The notes below the pieces were generated by a model that ran no database searches, was not told where the DNA came from, and saw only the letters and a list, made by a program, of their open reading frames with translations. The position numbers and the translations under genes are program-made. From positions 1 to 64,000 of the forward strand of contig CAZVHA010000001.1 in the NCBI GenBank assembly GCA_964626905.1: a DNA stretch of 64,000 nt, written 5' to 3'. The DNA is from REEB52 sp964626905 (lineage in GTDB: Bacteria; Chlamydiota; Chlamydiia; Chlamydiales; SM23-39). This document shows positions 49,646-57,743 of the stretch, piece after piece (within the stretch, counting starts at the first letter, position 1; each line of letters starts with the position of its first letter).

Positions 49646-50422
49646 TCAAATCTCATCTCTGTTTTCGTCATCAAAAAAGTCCTCAGCAAATGCACTCATG
49701 GCCTCATAGAGGAACTCTGGCATTTTTGGATGGTAACTAGCATAGGTCTCCCTGTGCTCCAGGACAACGTCTCTAAGCTTTAAAAAGATTTCTTTTGTGG
49801 CTGGGTTAAATTCTGTTAGGAGATCGTAATACCGTTTCATCATCTCTTGGACTTCTTTTGAATCGGGCTTTAGTCGCTGTTCGATCGCCTTAATAGCGTC
49901 CTTCATCAACTTATTGGATCGGTCTACTCTTTCTTCGACCTGCTCCTCAGAGAGGGCATCAACTTTTTCTTTGCCTTCTTCAATCTTTTCCTTTCCAAAT
50001 TCCTTGACCTGAATCTCTTCCACCTCTTTCATTGTGTTTTGTAAGGAGCGGAATTTATCAAGTCTTTCCTTCTGACTTAAAGTGGAATTCTTATAATAGG
50101 GAATGGTCATATCGATGCTAGTGGCATACCTCTGCAGCTTTTTAATCTCCTTAGCGAGCTCTTGCCTTCTCGTTACCAGAACAGATGCCACTGCCTTGTC
50201 ATAAGACTTTGTAAGAAAGATCCCCTTGATTTTGGGCAAGCTTAAACCGATCTTTTTAAAGAAAAGAATTTCAAAAAGACGCAAAGACTGTTCATCGCCA
50301 TAAATTCGCTTCCCATTTGCCAGACGAATCAAGGGCTTTAGCAAGCCGACGTGATCGTAGTGGCGCAGGGTGCGGACACTCACTCGGGCCTGTTTGGCTA
50401 AGGAAGTGATACTGTATTCCAT
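49646..50422 (-). CDS. MerR-family regulator, TipA-like (second)
   Basis: A 258-aa TipA-like regulator. The MerR winged helix (MEYSITSLAKQARVSVRTLR) is followed by a coiled coil and a C-terminal TipAS-type ligand domain (KEFGKEKIEEGKEKVDALS, ending YASYHPKMPEFLYEAMSAFA). It is more diverged from the other two. Upstream (about 50460-50485, minus strand) are TTGACG and a GACGTAACGT palindrome, with a -10 (TAATAT) about 21 bp away. The next gene in the same direction encodes a small secreted protein. Confidence 0.88.
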   Translation of the reverse strand: MEYSITSLAKQARVSVRTLRHYDHVGLLKPLIRLANGKRIYGDEQSLRLFEILFFKKIGLSLPKIKGIFLTKSYDKAVASVLVTRRQELAKEIKKLQRYATSIDMTIPYYKNSTLSQKERLDKFRSLQNTMKEVEEIQVKEFGKEKIEEGKEKVDALSEEQVEERVDRSNKLMKDAIKAIEQRLKPDSKEVQEMMKRYYDLLTEFNPATKEIFLKLRDVVLEHRETYASYHPKMPEFLYEAMSAFAEDFFDDENRDEI

Positions 50423-50534
50423 AAATGGACTCCTGGGTTGTAGATATTACCAGAATATCAGATTACGTTACGTCAACTACAATAGGCATTTATGTAAAAA
50501 ATAATTATCTGTTTTTGAGTAAGCTTTTTAGAAG

Positions 50535-50876
50535 TTATATATATATTTCATGTTGTGCAGGATCCCAAGCGGGAGTGGCGGGGAGTACAATGGTCATATT
50601 TCCTTCCCAATAAAATTTTTCACCAGGGGGAATATACACCACATCGCCTGCCGAAAGGGCAACTTCCTGAGTGTCTATAACGAGCTTACCGGAGCCTTTG
50701 AGGACGTAACCCATCTCACTACATTTATGATTGATTGCATATCCTTTCTCGGGATATCTACGAGCAATTTCTGCAACGCCAATATTCATTTCTGCATTTT
50801 TCATTGGATATTCGTAAACAGCGCACCCAGAGGAGTTTGTGTATTTGATGGCATCTTGCTTTTTGACATGCTCCAT
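50535..50876 (-). CDS. cupin-domain protein
   Basis: A 113-aa single-domain cupin from ATG 50876 (MEHVKKQDAIKY). The barrel motifs are degenerate: NHKCSEMGYVLKGSGKLVID for motif 1 and LSAGDVVYIPPGEKFYWEG for motif 2. The first-motif His-x-His is reduced to one His, so metal binding is uncertain. It lies between two TipA-like regulators and could bind or modify the same ligand; this is speculative. Confidence 0.8.
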   Translation of the reverse strand: MEHVKKQDAIKYTNSSGCAVYEYPMKNAEMNIGVAEIARRYPEKGYAINHKCSEMGYVLKGSGKLVIDTQEVALSAGDVVYIPPGEKFYWEGNMTIVLPATPAWDPAQHEIYI

Positions 50877-50947
50877 GGCGGTTTTTCCTTTGATAGAGAA
50901 ACGAACCGATCGTATCAAGTCCAATTACTTTCAAACAAGAATTAAAA

Positions 50948-50971
50948 AGCAGCCGGAATGAACCGGCTGCT
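50948..50971 (-). terminator. rho-independent terminator of the third TipA-like gene
   Basis: A perfect 9-bp stem (AGCAGCCGG / CCGGCTGCT) with a 6-base loop and a following T-run on the minus strand, 7 bases after the stop. Confidence 0.8.
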
Positions 50972-50978
50972 TAATGGT

Positions 50979-51749
50979 TTAAGATAATTTTCGGTCAGCG
51001 AATACCCTCATCGCCTCAGCCATGAAAGTGGCCAGGTCGGAATGGAAGGGATCTAGCTGTTTTCGGAACTCAGGATGTTCCGCATAAATTAAAGCGTATG
51101 CTTTGTACACCTCTTGGGTTGCATTGTTATTTTGCTCCATGAAAGTGTGGTGCTTCTTGATGATCTTTTGCACCCCATCTGAAGCGGGATCTAGCCCATT
51201 TTCAATGCAGTGCACAAGCTCTTGGAAAATAGCATGGGCCGTTTTTGTATTGTTTTCGTAGAACGCTTTCCCCTTTTTTTCAACATCTTGGATAGTCTTC
51301 GTTGGGTTCTTTACGTTTTTCGCAACGAGTTCTTCAGCTGCAGAAAGGTGCCCCCCTTTAGCTTTCACCAATGTGATGTTGAAACCATCGAACATCTCTT
51401 TATCTTTCATTTTCTTTTTTCCTTTTAAGTGTTTGATTGTCTTATCGATGGTTTTCAGTAAGACCCCAATTTTTTCCCATTCCTTGCTCAAAGATTTTCT
51501 ATGAGAATAGAGAGCAGCGAGCTGATCAAAATCGCTTCTCCCTACAACTTTTTGGATTTGCTTCAGAGAAAAACCCAATTCTTTAAAGAAGAGGATCTGT
51601 TGGAGCTGTAAAAGCTGTTTCTCCTCGTAGTACCGGTACCCATTGGATCCGTAATAAGCCGGTTTGAGAAGGGCGATCTCTTCGTAAAAGTGGAGGGTTC
51701 TGACCGTCACTCCTGAGAGCTCGCTTAACTTTTTTACTGTGTATGCCAT
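50979..51749 (-). CDS. MerR-family regulator, TipA-like (third)
   Basis: A 256-aa TipA-like regulator, close to the one at 1294-2055 (same MAYTVK start, YYGSNGYRYYEEKQLLQLQQ and KHLKGKKKMKDKEMFDGF). The C-terminal TipAS-type part has PEFRKQLDPFHSDLATFMAE then AMRVFADRKLS. The promoter at 51797-51828 and the leader hairpin ATCCTTT...AAAGGGAT are also alike, so the two genes with their control regions are a duplicated unit now 49 kb apart. Confidence 0.9.
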   Translation of the reverse strand: MAYTVKKLSELSGVTVRTLHFYEEIALLKPAYYGSNGYRYYEEKQLLQLQQILFFKELGFSLKQIQKVVGRSDFDQLAALYSHRKSLSKEWEKIGVLLKTIDKTIKHLKGKKKMKDKEMFDGFNITLVKAKGGHLSAAEELVAKNVKNPTKTIQDVEKKGKAFYENNTKTAHAIFQELVHCIENGLDPASDGVQKIIKKHHTFMEQNNNATQEVYKAYALIYAEHPEFRKQLDPFHSDLATFMAEAMRVFADRKLS

Positions 51750-51796
51750 CGATTCCTTATCTCTTTAATATCCCTTTGATTTTAAAGGATGGCATC

Positions 51797-51828
51797 ATAA
51801 TAAGGAATCACGTATACGTGAGGGTCAA
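51797..51828 (-). promoter_or_regulatory. MerR-type promoter with long spacer
   Basis: TTGACC (51823-51828) and TATTAT (51797-51802) are 20 bp apart on the minus strand. The spacer contains the perfect palindrome TCACGTATACGTGA (51808-51821), the expected regulator site. Confidence 0.75.
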
Positions 51829-51954
51829 GCAAGATATTTTTGAAATAAATTTTATGCGATTTTCAGCTTCTTGAAAATAACTCAAGATATTGACGATTAA
51901 GTTGATAGATCTTCGGTTCAGGGAATCCATGCATGCTCGTTTAGGCGCCTTTCA

Positions 51955-52578
51955 TTAAAGAGGGATGTCAAGGGGAGGGTAATTTTCCCACCCAATGAGA
52001 TCAAAATGCCACCATTCCTCAGAGACTCCTACAAACCCATGTTTTTCCATGATCGTTCGTAGCAGTTCGCGATTGGCGATTTCTTCCTGAGTAGCACCTA
52101 TGTAATCTTGATGCGCTTTTTCGCTAAAGTCGTCAAAAGCAGACGGCATTGGCAATTCCTTACCTTCTTTTGTGACAAGGGTCAGATCTACTGTGGTGCC
52201 TCTGGTATGTCTCCCTCCCTCTCTAGGGTCAGCAACATACCGTGGATCGGGAACTAACTCCCAAAATTTCCACTGCGCTGCAATAGGACGAAACCCATCC
52301 CAGATCTTCAATCCTAACCCCATAGTTTCAAGTTCCGCTTGTATGTCGCGGAGTCGCAACGCAGTTTCCTTTAACAGTAGACACTCATGAAAGTGATACA
52401 CCACTTGTCCCGTGAAGTTATCTGCTGTCGCATATTTCAGCTCGACTTGTATTTGAGGAATAAAGGCGTGAATATCCACGATCCTTTCGTAAGGCCAACT
52501 TAGTGTGTCTTCATTGGCACAAGACGCTCTAGAGGCGAAAAGAATACCGGCAATCAATAAAAACAGATTCATTCTCAT
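51955..52578 (-). CDS. VanX-like D-Ala-D-Ala dipeptidase, exported
   Basis: A 207-aa zinc dipeptidase of the VanX/DdpX family. The zinc and catalytic residues are present: GRHTRGTTVDLTL (H124, D131) and EEWWHF (E188, H191). The Arg that stabilises the transition state is in WDGFRP (R97). VanX splits D-Ala-D-Ala, depriving cell-wall synthesis of the vancomycin target or recycling wall fragments. A signal peptide (LFLLIAGILFASRASCA) places it in the periplasm, unlike cytoplasmic VanX of resistance operons. The upstream segment 52605-52658 is shared with the oxidase gene at 52918. Confidence 0.88.
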   Translation of the reverse strand: MRMNLFLLIAGILFASRASCANEDTLSWPYERIVDIHAFIPQIQVELKYATADNFTGQVVYHFHECLLLKETALRLRDIQAELETMGLGLKIWDGFRPIAAQWKFWELVPDPRYVADPREGGRHTRGTTVDLTLVTKEGKELPMPSAFDDFSEKAHQDYIGATQEEIANRELLRTIMEKHGFVGVSEEWWHFDLIGWENYPPLDIPL

Positions 52579-52604
52579 GGGTTCAACAGGCTCCAGTTCA
52601 AAAG

Positions 52605-52658
52605 GAAAAGGGCATTTTATCCAGCTACTCTAGACAAGTCAAGGTCAATACGTCTTTT
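52605..52658. repeat. 54-bp repeat before the VanX-like gene
   Basis: Matches 54091-54144 with two mismatches. On the minus strand it holds a possible promoter: TTGACT, 17 bp, TAAAAT. It lies about 27 bases before the VanX-like ATG. Upstream of it is element E. Confidence 0.7.
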
Positions 52659-52674
52659 TGGCAGGTTTTGAAGA

Positions 52675-52897
52675 CTATACCCAACATGGTTCAAAATTTG
52701 GTTTTTGACTGCGTCGGCATCCCCATCTTTGAAGTCGCCTGCATCGCTTGAGCTTATTCAAGTTGGGTTGCAACGGCCTCACCCCAAAAACGATGCGTTT
52801 TCGGGGACCCCGGAGGGCCTTCGGCGGCGCTTCGCTTCTTCAAATATGTGGCGCCGACTTTGTCAAATTCCCAAATTTTGAACCACGTTGGGTATAG
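52675..52897. mobile_element. MITE-like element E
   Basis: A 223-bp non-coding element with about 33-bp terminal inverted repeats starting CTATACCCAAC and containing GGTTCAAAATTTGG. Inner symmetry continues (GTCGGC, TTTGAAG). It includes GGGGACCCCG, also found in element A, and GCCTGCATCGCT, also found in element C. It separates the oxidase gene from the 54-bp repeat before the VanX-like gene. Confidence 0.75.
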
Positions 52898-52917
52898 ATC
52901 ATGTTGTCGCGTAGTTT

Positions 52918-54075
52918 TCATTTTTTAAGCCCGAAGAAGGTGAGATGGCGCTCTAAAAGCTGCTTGAATTCAAAGTCGTCTAGTTTGGCGAGATCTTCGG
53001 GCGGAAGTAGATCGACATTTGGAAGATACGTTCCTCCTAAAATGCCGAAGCAGGGGAGTGATTCTGGACTTTCTGCAGTGTTATAAACGTCTTTAGGCAC
53101 CATGTAGACATACTCGTCTTTCCCATCTTGAATCACCTTGGCGTCAACCATGTAGTCCATATGATCTTGCCCAATATCCTCGTTTAAGATGAGCAAATGT
53201 CCTCTGACAGGTACCAACGTATCATCAGAGGCAAGCTTTCCGCCACCAATTCCTGCACAGTTGAAGACCACTTCTTCATTGATCTCATCAAAGGATTCGA
53301 TAGTCTCTAGAGTGATCGGAATAGCAAGACGGCTTACCTCCTGGTGTAGATCTTTCATGAATGTTGTCACATTGAAGAAGTAGGTCATAAACTTTTTAAA
53401 GTTGCGATGAACGGTCCCATTTTGAAAATCGATGTCTACAATTTCCCGAGGAGGAATTAATCCTTTTTCTTCGATGTATTCAACGCCTGAATGGTTGTCC
53501 GGGCTACAGTAGAGGGGCAGTAGTCGGACAGCAGCTGATGAAAGATAGGGGTGTTCTCCTTTCTCAATGGTTTGATAGTATTTGAACGTGGAAAGCGTAA
53601 TTTGGTCGAAAACTTCATCTAAATCGGAGGCGACCTTTACCAAAGAGAAACATCCTGCGGCTTTCCAAGAAGGAATATTGTAGAGCTCTTTTGACATAAT
53701 CCCAGAAACGACGTACCCTCTTCGAGCCAATTCAATCGCGGAAGTAAGCCCTATACATCCCGAACCAATGATCCGAATGGGGGGAGTAGCCAGGGGCGAA
53801 TGGTAACGCGTTTGAAGCAATTCGATTGCTCGATCTACGGAACCCAAGAAGGTTGTCCACCCAGATCCTCCATGACCATAACAATGAACTACGAATTTAT
53901 TGCCCACATTTTGCGCTGAGATATTCACTTTACCATTGCGCATGGGTCTCACACAGGTGACTTGAATAGCTCGAGTCTCTTCGCTTATTTTTGGCGGCGC
54001 AAGCTTGATAACTGGGTTCGCTGATCCAGCAATAGCTGCATAGACGAGCATCAAAATCCACTTATATATTTTCAT
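52918..54075 (-). CDS. exported FAD-dependent oxidoreductase, D-amino-acid oxidase-like
   Basis: A 385-aa DAAO/DASPO-type flavoprotein from ATG 54075, with a signal peptide (KIYKWILMLVYAAIAGSA). The dinucleotide fold is RIIGSGCIGLTSAIELARRG; GHGGSGWTTFLGSVDRAIEL at the N-terminus is typical of the C-terminal end of DAAO (usually after the substrate domain), so the domains look circularly rearranged. VFNCAGIGGGKLASDDTLVP and PVRGHLLILN complete the FAD site. The product would be a keto acid, ammonia and H2O2. It shares its upstream 54-bp segment with the VanX-like gene. Confidence 0.8.
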   Translation of the reverse strand: MKIYKWILMLVYAAIAGSANPVIKLAPPKISEETRAIQVTCVRPMRNGKVNISAQNVGNKFVVHCYGHGGSGWTTFLGSVDRAIELLQTRYHSPLATPPIRIIGSGCIGLTSAIELARRGYVVSGIMSKELYNIPSWKAAGCFSLVKVASDLDEVFDQITLSTFKYYQTIEKGEHPYLSSAAVRLLPLYCSPDNHSGVEYIEEKGLIPPREIVDIDFQNGTVHRNFKKFMTYFFNVTTFMKDLHQEVSRLAIPITLETIESFDEINEEVVFNCAGIGGGKLASDDTLVPVRGHLLILNEDIGQDHMDYMVDAKVIQDGKDEYVYMVPKDVYNTAESPESLPCFGILGGTYLPNVDLLPPEDLAKLDDFEFKQLLERHLTFFGLKK

Positions 54076-54090
54076 GCAAAAACCCCACAA

Positions 54091-54144
54091 GAAAAGGGAA
54101 TTTTATCCAGCTACTCTAGAAAAGTCAAGGTCAATACGTCTTTT
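54091..54144. repeat. 54-bp repeat before the oxidase gene
   Basis: Partner of 52605-52658. It spans the last codons of a gene relic (54111-54296) plus 20 bases beyond its stop. The candidate promoter TTGACT - 17 bp - TAAAAT lies 16 bases or more before the oxidase ATG. Confidence 0.7.
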
Positions 54145-54296
54145 GCGATTGCACGCAAAGATGCTTTTTGGTTGGCAAGGAGCTTGATTCGATCAAAACG
54201 ATCTCGCAGTGTTTTGATTTTCCCCTCAATATGCTCCTCTGAAGAAGGGACATCTTGACTAACTAATACAAAATAACAATTAAGGTCGTTTTTAAA
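54111..54296 (-). pseudogene. 3' relic of an unknown gene
   Basis: A frame of 61 codons open from 54296 and ending at TAG (54111-54113). It reads ...SSEEHIEGKIKTLRDRFDRI then KLLANQKASLRAIAKDVLTL, a coding-like helical tail. A stop lies just upstream and no start exists, so only the end of the gene is left. I do not recognise the family. Its last codons are part of the 54-bp repeat. Confidence 0.5.
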
Positions 54297-54372
54297 CTAC
54301 TCATGCCATTGTAACATCTGACACCAGATGCTTTTTCAAATTTGGTGAGCTCCAGTAGGAGTAGAGATGATT

Positions 54373-55164
54373 TCAAGGGTTTGAGTCATAAATTTTGCCA
54401 CACTCTGCAATTAGGTGTTTGACTCTTGGGATTCGTTGATCAAGATTTATTTTCTTATCACGAATGAGATAAGCGAATGGGTAAAATCTGTGATCTTTTT
54501 CGATCCACCCTACAAACCAACCGTGTTCCAAAGTCTTACCATCTTTAGCAATGTCAGAACCACTCCATCCTGTTTTCCCAAACAGTTTCCATCCTTCGGG
54601 TAATTCCTCTTTAAATAGAATTACTCTTGTCATTTGAGTAGCACTAGATGAAATAGGAAGTTGAGCTCGAATCATCTTCTGGATGAAGTCTACTTGCTCT
54701 TTTGGGGAGATCTCTAGAGAAGAGTTTATCCAAAAAGGATCTAAAGGTCCTGGGTCAGCCAATCCTCCAGACGCGTCCTGATTACCGTATTCAATAGAGG
54801 TTAAATAGTTTTGAATTTTTCTCAATCCTAGTTCTAAGCTTAAAACTTTGGAATACCAAACGCAGGAATATTTCATCCAAGATAGGGGAGATTGAGGAGC
54901 TCTCCATGATGCAAGCCAATGATCATATCCCTCTTGGAAATCCCAGATTGGATTTGTCTCATCTTTTAAAATTTTCGCATCGTATCCCATCAAGCTCAAG
55001 GGGATCTTGAAAGTCGAACAGGGACTTGCCCGCTCATCCAAATCACCAACTGCATGTACCACTTCGTTGGTTGCGCCATTCGTCAGCAGAAAAGTCTCTT
55101 TTGCAAAGAGGCATCCCATTTGGAAAGTCAACAAGACATGAAAAATGATCCATCTCTGCTTCAT
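54373..55164 (-). CDS. class D (OXA-type) beta-lactamase
   Basis: A 263-aa serine beta-lactamase from ATG 55164 with signal peptide (QRWIIFHVLLTFQMGCLFA). All class D motifs are present: CSTFK (S50-TF-K53), SCV (100-102), YGN (126-128) and KTG (197-199). The ASPCSTFKIPLSLMG context is typical of true OXA enzymes rather than BlaR sensors. It hydrolyses penicillin-type antibiotics; spectrum not predictable. The ATG overlaps the stop of a hydrolase relic (ATGA). Legionella-type enzymes are the nearest relatives I can name from memory. Confidence 0.9.
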   Translation of the reverse strand: MKQRWIIFHVLLTFQMGCLFAKETFLLTNGATNEVVHAVGDLDERASPCSTFKIPLSLMGYDAKILKDETNPIWDFQEGYDHWLASWRAPQSPLSWMKYSCVWYSKVLSLELGLRKIQNYLTSIEYGNQDASGGLADPGPLDPFWINSSLEISPKEQVDFIQKMIRAQLPISSSATQMTRVILFKEELPEGWKLFGKTGWSGSDIAKDGKTLEHGWFVGWIEKDHRFYPFAYLIRDKKINLDQRIPRVKHLIAECGKIYDSNP

Positions 55165-55261
55165 ATTTTTGCTACCCACTTTATAAGTTCTTCATCGAAA
55201 AGACTCGCTTCCTCGTAGTGAGGGTTGTGAGCGCTTCTTTCTACTTCCACTACATAGCTCC
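55161..55261 (-). pseudogene. C-terminal fragment of an alpha/beta hydrolase
   Basis: The frame reads SYVVEVERSAHNPHYEEA then SLFDEELIKWVAKI and stops at TGA 55161-55163, overlapping the beta-lactamase ATG. It matches the C-terminus of the hydrolase at 46719-47585 (EKSAHSPQYEQPDLFDAELLKW), including the catalytic His. The front of the gene has been replaced by the nitrilase gene, whose stop lies inside the fragment. The old hydrolase gene was apparently translationally coupled to the beta-lactamase gene. Confidence 0.7.
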
Positions 55262-56059
55262 TTGAGTCAATTGCTCAATAATTTGGGCAAGTTTTTGACT
55301 CCCATGTACTCTTCGTCCTTTCTCATGGAATAGATGATTGAGAGGGATTTCAGTGACTAAAAACTGTTCTTCTCCTCCTTGACTACGTGCAATTTCACGA
55401 CCATCTGGATCATAAATTACACTATGACCTGGACATACGGATATTCCATCATTGGTCCAAATCCAATCAGCGGAAACAAGCCAGCAACGATTTTCATGAG
55501 ATCGAGCAACAAATTGACTGTAGTATGGAGGGCGTTTTGCGTAGGCATGATCCAAAGGGACTTTATTGCACATAGGGGAAAAAAGAATGGTTGCTCCCTG
55601 CAATGCAAGAATGCGTGCAGGTTCAAAATAGTTGGTGTCGAGACAGATCACAACTCCAAATGTAATACCTTTACAGTTAAAAGGAGAAAAAGAAGTCCCT
55701 GAGGCAAAATAGTTGTGATAGAGGTAATGCTTTCTCTGTACGCCAAGAAGACTGTCATTTTCAATAATTGCAGCTGAATCAAAAATCTGATCGCCATCTC
55801 GTTCGTTAAAACCGACAATCACAGTTGCAGGGGAATTTCTAAAGACTCCAAGCCATTCTTGAAAATCCTCTTCTTCTACTGCGAGGGAATTTTTACGAGC
55901 TAGTTCTTCTTGAGCGTAGTAGCCAGTTAAAGCCCTTTCTGGGAGACATAAAAAATCAACATGCTTGGATGCAGCTTTCTCCAAGATGTTTTGTATCTGA
56001 GCTTTTCGAGCTTGGATGTCATTAGCAGGAGTATATTGGTATGCTGCAACTTTAATCAT
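55250..56059 (-). CDS. carbon-nitrogen hydrolase (nitrilase superfamily)
   Basis: A 269-aa nitrilase-superfamily amidase. The Glu-Lys-Cys triad is visible: LPERALTGY (Glu), QRKHYLYHNYF (Lys) and VVICLDTNYFEPARILA (Cys). Size and start (IKVAAYQYTPANDIQARKAQ) fit omega-amidase/carbamoylase types. The substrate is unknown. It is the last intact gene of a coupled operon GrpB-SDR-GNAT-GNAT-nitrilase, 6 bases after the second GNAT. Confidence 0.87.
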   Translation of the reverse strand: MIKVAAYQYTPANDIQARKAQIQNILEKAASKHVDFLCLPERALTGYYAQEELARKNSLAVEEEDFQEWLGVFRNSPATVIVGFNERDGDQIFDSAAIIENDSLLGVQRKHYLYHNYFASGTSFSPFNCKGITFGVVICLDTNYFEPARILALQGATILFSPMCNKVPLDHAYAKRPPYYSQFVARSHENRCWLVSADWIWTNDGISVCPGHSVIYDPDGREIARSQGGEEQFLVTEIPLNHLFHEKGRRVHGSQKLAQIIEQLTQGAM

Positions 56060-56065
56060 CTTATC

Positions 56066-56494
56066 TCATAAGTTCTTTCTTAACATGAACATCTTAGATT
56101 CTTTTTCATATCCCTCTCGGGTGAATTCAATGGAATATCCAAGTTTTTGATAGAAAGGAAGAGCTTCCCAGTCCATTGTGTTAAGAGTAACGAATGAAGC
56201 TCTATGCTTTCTTCCAATGTTTTCTGCTTCACGCATGAGTTTTGTTCCCCAGCCTTGACGGCGCAAAGTTTTGTCTATCCAAAGTGAATCCACATAGAGA
56301 GATCCATAAAATAGAGTTCCAGAGGCTCCTCCAAGGATATTTCCCTTTTGATCTTTGATGAAAATGCTAAATGGGCGAATAGGGGGAAGTCCTTTTGCAT
56401 GGAGGGCTTCCTCACTGATTCCACGATAAAGGACTTCTTCGTATTCTTTAGGAATAGTGTCGTGGTGTTCTAAGTGATAGAGAATTTCATTCAT
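56066..56494 (-). CDS. GNAT acetyltransferase
   Basis: A 142-aa GNAT-fold N-acetyltransferase. The acetyl-CoA-binding motif A is IDKTLRRQGWGTKLMREAEN, followed by FVTLNTMDWEALPFYQKLGY. The substrate is unknown. Start overlaps the upstream GNAT stop by 4 bases (ATGA). Confidence 0.87.
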   Translation of the reverse strand: MNEILYHLEHHDTIPKEYEEVLYRGISEEALHAKGLPPIRPFSIFIKDQKGNILGGASGTLFYGSLYVDSLWIDKTLRRQGWGTKLMREAENIGRKHRASFVTLNTMDWEALPFYQKLGYSIEFTREGYEKESKMFMLRKNL

Positions 56495-56991
56495 TTCTTT
56501 GCCTCCAAAAGATCTTTTATATAAAGCTCCATTTGGTAGTGAGGAACTGGATGCCAGCTTGCAATAAACTCTCGAATGATCTTAAAGCCCACTTTTTGAT
56601 ACACGTGGATGGCTCGTTTATTAGTCGCTTCAGGATCTATCAGAACCCTTTTCACATTTGGAAAGTGGGTGATTAAAAACTCTCGAATCATTGGCACAGC
56701 AATCCCTTTCCCCAAATAGTTTAGGTCGCAAATGAACAAATCTAAGGTGGTCGCATTGTTTTCTTCAGGAGAAGTTATCAGAAAAGCGAAAGGGATATCT
56801 TTATCATAACCAATCCAGTAGGTAGTGTTAGATTCTCCTTGGAAAAACTTTTCCAAGCCATTTAGGGTGTTTTGAAGTCCGACTCCATGAATCCACTCAG
56901 CAACATGGGGCTGTACAAGCCATTCGTGAACAAGAAGTCGATCTTTTGTTTCTACGGGTTTAAATATGAACCGAAATTTAGACGAAATCAT
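56491..56991 (-). CDS. GNAT acetyltransferase, AAC(6')-like
   Basis: A 166-aa GNAT of the group that includes aminoglycoside 6'-acetyltransferases: HEWLVQPHVAEWIHG near the N-terminus, YLGKGIAVPMIREFLI for CoA binding and LIDPEATNKRAIHVYQKVGF. Siderophore-type acetyltransferases share these features, so drug specificity is not certain. The ATG overlaps the SDR stop by 4 bases. Confidence 0.83.
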   Translation of the reverse strand: MISSKFRFIFKPVETKDRLLVHEWLVQPHVAEWIHGVGLQNTLNGLEKFFQGESNTTYWIGYDKDIPFAFLITSPEENNATTLDLFICDLNYLGKGIAVPMIREFLITHFPNVKRVLIDPEATNKRAIHVYQKVGFKIIREFIASWHPVPHYQMELYIKDLLEAKK

Positions 56992-57743
56992 AACTTTCCT
57001 AGTAGTTTCATCGTATATTTTGAGGGTAAGGCTCGTAGGAGACGAGTTACGATCTTATAAAATAAAAATGGTTCACAACTGGCCTTGTTACTTAAAGCAA
57101 AATCAACCATGCACTTGCCCATTTTTTCTGCTGTCCATGTGAAGGGGAGTTTTCTTGGTGCCTTAAGTCCTGCTGTATCTACAGGCCCTGGATACACCAC
57201 AGAAAATCGTAAATTGGTCCCAAAATAGGTTAGAGCTAAGCTTTCAAAAGCTTTGGCAATAGCAGCCTTTGAAGCACTATAGGCACTTCCTGTTGGAGGT
57301 GCAAAAATAGCATTTACTGAACTTGTGGCGATGAAGTTTGCACCACCATTTTCTTGGGCAGGCTTTTCCCAAAATTCTATCCAAGCTAAAACACCGAAAT
57401 AGTTGACCTGCATAATCTTTTCATGGATTTTGAGGTCGAATCGATTAGGATTCTCGATAACAGCTTCTCCAGCCATGCCTGCATTCAAAAAAAACAGAGA
57501 GGGACAAAATTGCTGTGCCAGGATTTTTTGAGAAGCCTCTTCGATGAGTTCTTTTTTAGACACATCACAGACTATAGGAATGAAAGCATCTTGCAACTCT
57601 TCTTTAAGCTGGGAAAGTTTATCGGATGATCGGGCAATACCAATGACCAACCAGCCACGTTTAGCGAGTTCTCGTGAAATAGCTTCTCCAATACCTGATG
57701 AGGCTCCTGTAACTAAAGCAATCTGTCTTTTGCTATTCATCAT
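56988..57743 (-). CDS. short-chain dehydrogenase/reductase
   Basis: A 251-aa classical SDR from ATG 57743 (AAGGAG upstream, inside the end of the GrpB gene). Cofactor motif TGASSGIGEAI; NAG in FFLNAGMAGEA; catalytic SSVNAIFAPPTGSAYSASKA (Ser, Tyr, Lys). The substrate is unknown. The end overlaps the GNAT start by 4 bases. Confidence 0.9.
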   Translation of the reverse strand: MMNSKRQIALVTGASSGIGEAISRELAKRGWLVIGIARSSDKLSQLKEELQDAFIPIVCDVSKKELIEEASQKILAQQFCPSLFFLNAGMAGEAVIENPNRFDLKIHEKIMQVNYFGVLAWIEFWEKPAQENGGANFIATSSVNAIFAPPTGSAYSASKAAIAKAFESLALTYFGTNLRFSVVYPGPVDTAGLKAPRKLPFTWTAEKMGKCMVDFALSNKASCEPFLFYKIVTRLLRALPSKYTMKLLGKL

